This document shows positions 6,540 through 7,018 of a stretch of 7,018 nucleotides of DNA, piece by piece. The DNA is from Pseudomonadota bacterium. GTDB lineage: Bacteria; Desulfobacterota; Desulfobacteria; Desulfobacterales; Desulfobacteraceae. The stretch's first letter is position 1. Every line of letters begins with the position of its first letter. Both the position numbers and the translations under genes were made by a program. The stretch is from positions 1-7,018 of the forward strand of contig JAHIVS010000007.1 of the NCBI GenBank assembly GCA_018816605.1, read 5' to 3'. The notes under the pieces were generated by a model. It was given only the letters and a program-made list of their open reading frames with translations, had not been told where the DNA came from and searched no databases.

Positions 6540-7018
6540 ATGCCCCTTGTGTTAGTGACCGGCGGGGCCGGTTTTATCGGTTCTCATACCGTGGACCGGC
6601 TGATAAACATGGATTACCAGGTAAGGATACTTGACAATTTGCAGAAACCGGTGCATTTGAAAGGTAAGCCCGATTACCTGAATCCCGCTGCAGAATTTAT
6701 CCTGGGGGATGTTCGGGACAGAACGGTAATGGAACGGGCTTTGGAAGGGGTGGAATATGTTTTCCATTTTGCCGCCTATCAGGATTATCTTCCCGATTTT
6801 TCAACCTTTTTTCAGGTGAATTCTGTTAGCACCGCCTTGATCTACGAAATTGCAGTGGAGAAAAAGCTGCCCCTGAAAAAAGTGGTGGTGGCCTCCTCCC
6901 AGTTTGTTCAGGGCGAGGGATTGTATAAAAGAAAGGACGGCTCCCTGGTTGCGCCATACCAGAGACCGCTGGCCCAGCTGGAGGCCGGGGATTGGGAATG
7001 GAAGGATCAGGACGGCCA
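6540..7018 (+). CDS. NAD-dependent epimerase/dehydratase (extended SDR), 3'-truncated by window edge
   Basis: Extended SDR enzymes epimerise or dehydrate nucleotide sugars in the cytoplasm using bound NAD(P). The open frame starts at ATG 6540 and runs off the window after 159 codons with no stop. Its N-terminus is a Rossmann fold: LVTGGAGFIGSH (5-16), then ILDNLQ with Asp32 as the likely NAD-selecting acid, GDVRD (56-60), and FHFAAYQDY (75-83) in place of the usual HLAA. VVVASSQFVQGEG (115-127) carries the Ser region of the active site. The YxxxK pair should lie beyond the window. From memory, the closest pattern is the group annotated as dTDP-L-rhamnose 4-epimerase or general NAD-dependent epimerase, which has an insertion after the Ser motif; here that insertion begins around RPLAQLEAGDWEW (142-154). 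It starts 12 nt after the kinase stop and is surely in the same operon. Family is secure; the sugar is unknown. Confidence 0.
   Translation, partial: MPLVLVTGGAGFIGSHTVDRLINMDYQVRILDNLQKPVHLKGKPDYLNPAAEFILGDVRDRTVMERALEGVEYVFHFAAYQDYLPDFSTFFQVNSVSTALIYEIAVEKKLPLKKVVVASSQFVQGEGLYKRKDGSLVAPYQRPLAQLEAGDWEWKDQDG

Noticed and set aside
1..7018. Mobile elements, CRISPR arrays, tRNA or rRNA genes, toxin-antitoxin or defence genes
   Set aside because: Coding sequence fills the window, no terminal inverted repeats, spaced repeat arrays or RNA gene structure were seen, and every gene fits polysaccharide synthesis.

Overview
The window is an unbroken run of plus-strand genes for the synthesis of a cell-surface polysaccharide (exopolysaccharide, capsule or O-antigen type). 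It holds four complete genes and two that are cut by the window edges. Base composition is mixed, roughly half G+C by eye, with an AT-richer glycosyltransferase gene in the middle. The genes are bacterial and the organism is most likely Gram-negative in type. Nothing seen fixes a phylum; an uncultured lineage is possible but is only a guess.

Layout: (1) nt 1-1569, an asparagine-synthetase-type, glutamine-dependent amidotransferase lacking its N-terminus. (2) nt 1569-2876, a nucleotide-sugar 6-dehydrogenase that resembles GDP-mannose 6-dehydrogenase (AlgD) along its whole length. (3) nt 2860-4074, a GT4-family retaining glycosyltransferase. (4) nt 4071-5501, a large membrane polyprenyl-phosphate glycosylphosphotransferase, the enzyme that loads the first sugar on the lipid carrier. 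(5) nt 5538-6527, a GHMP kinase of the HddA (heptose-7-phosphate kinase) type. (6) nt 6540-7018 and beyond, the N-terminal part of an extended SDR nucleotide-sugar epimerase/dehydratase. The first three junctions overlap by 1, 17 and 4 nt. The later two gaps are 36 and 12 nt. No terminator or convincing internal promoter is visible, so this looks like the interior of one operon, and no gene-free stretch exceeds 36 nt.

How the genes may work together (inference): the kinase and SDR help make activated sugars, the dehydrogenase makes a GDP- or UDP-linked uronate, the phosphotransferase starts the repeat unit on undecaprenyl phosphate, and the GT4 enzyme extends it in the cytoplasm. The amidotransferase gene abuts the uronate-forming dehydrogenase. 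This raises the possibility that it amidates a uronic acid (as proposed for WbpS/WbtH-type O-antigen enzymes) instead of, or as well as, making asparagine. Flippase, polymerase and export genes are not in view. Every gene belongs to a known family; the novelty lies in the combination, and I see no clearly undescribed system here.
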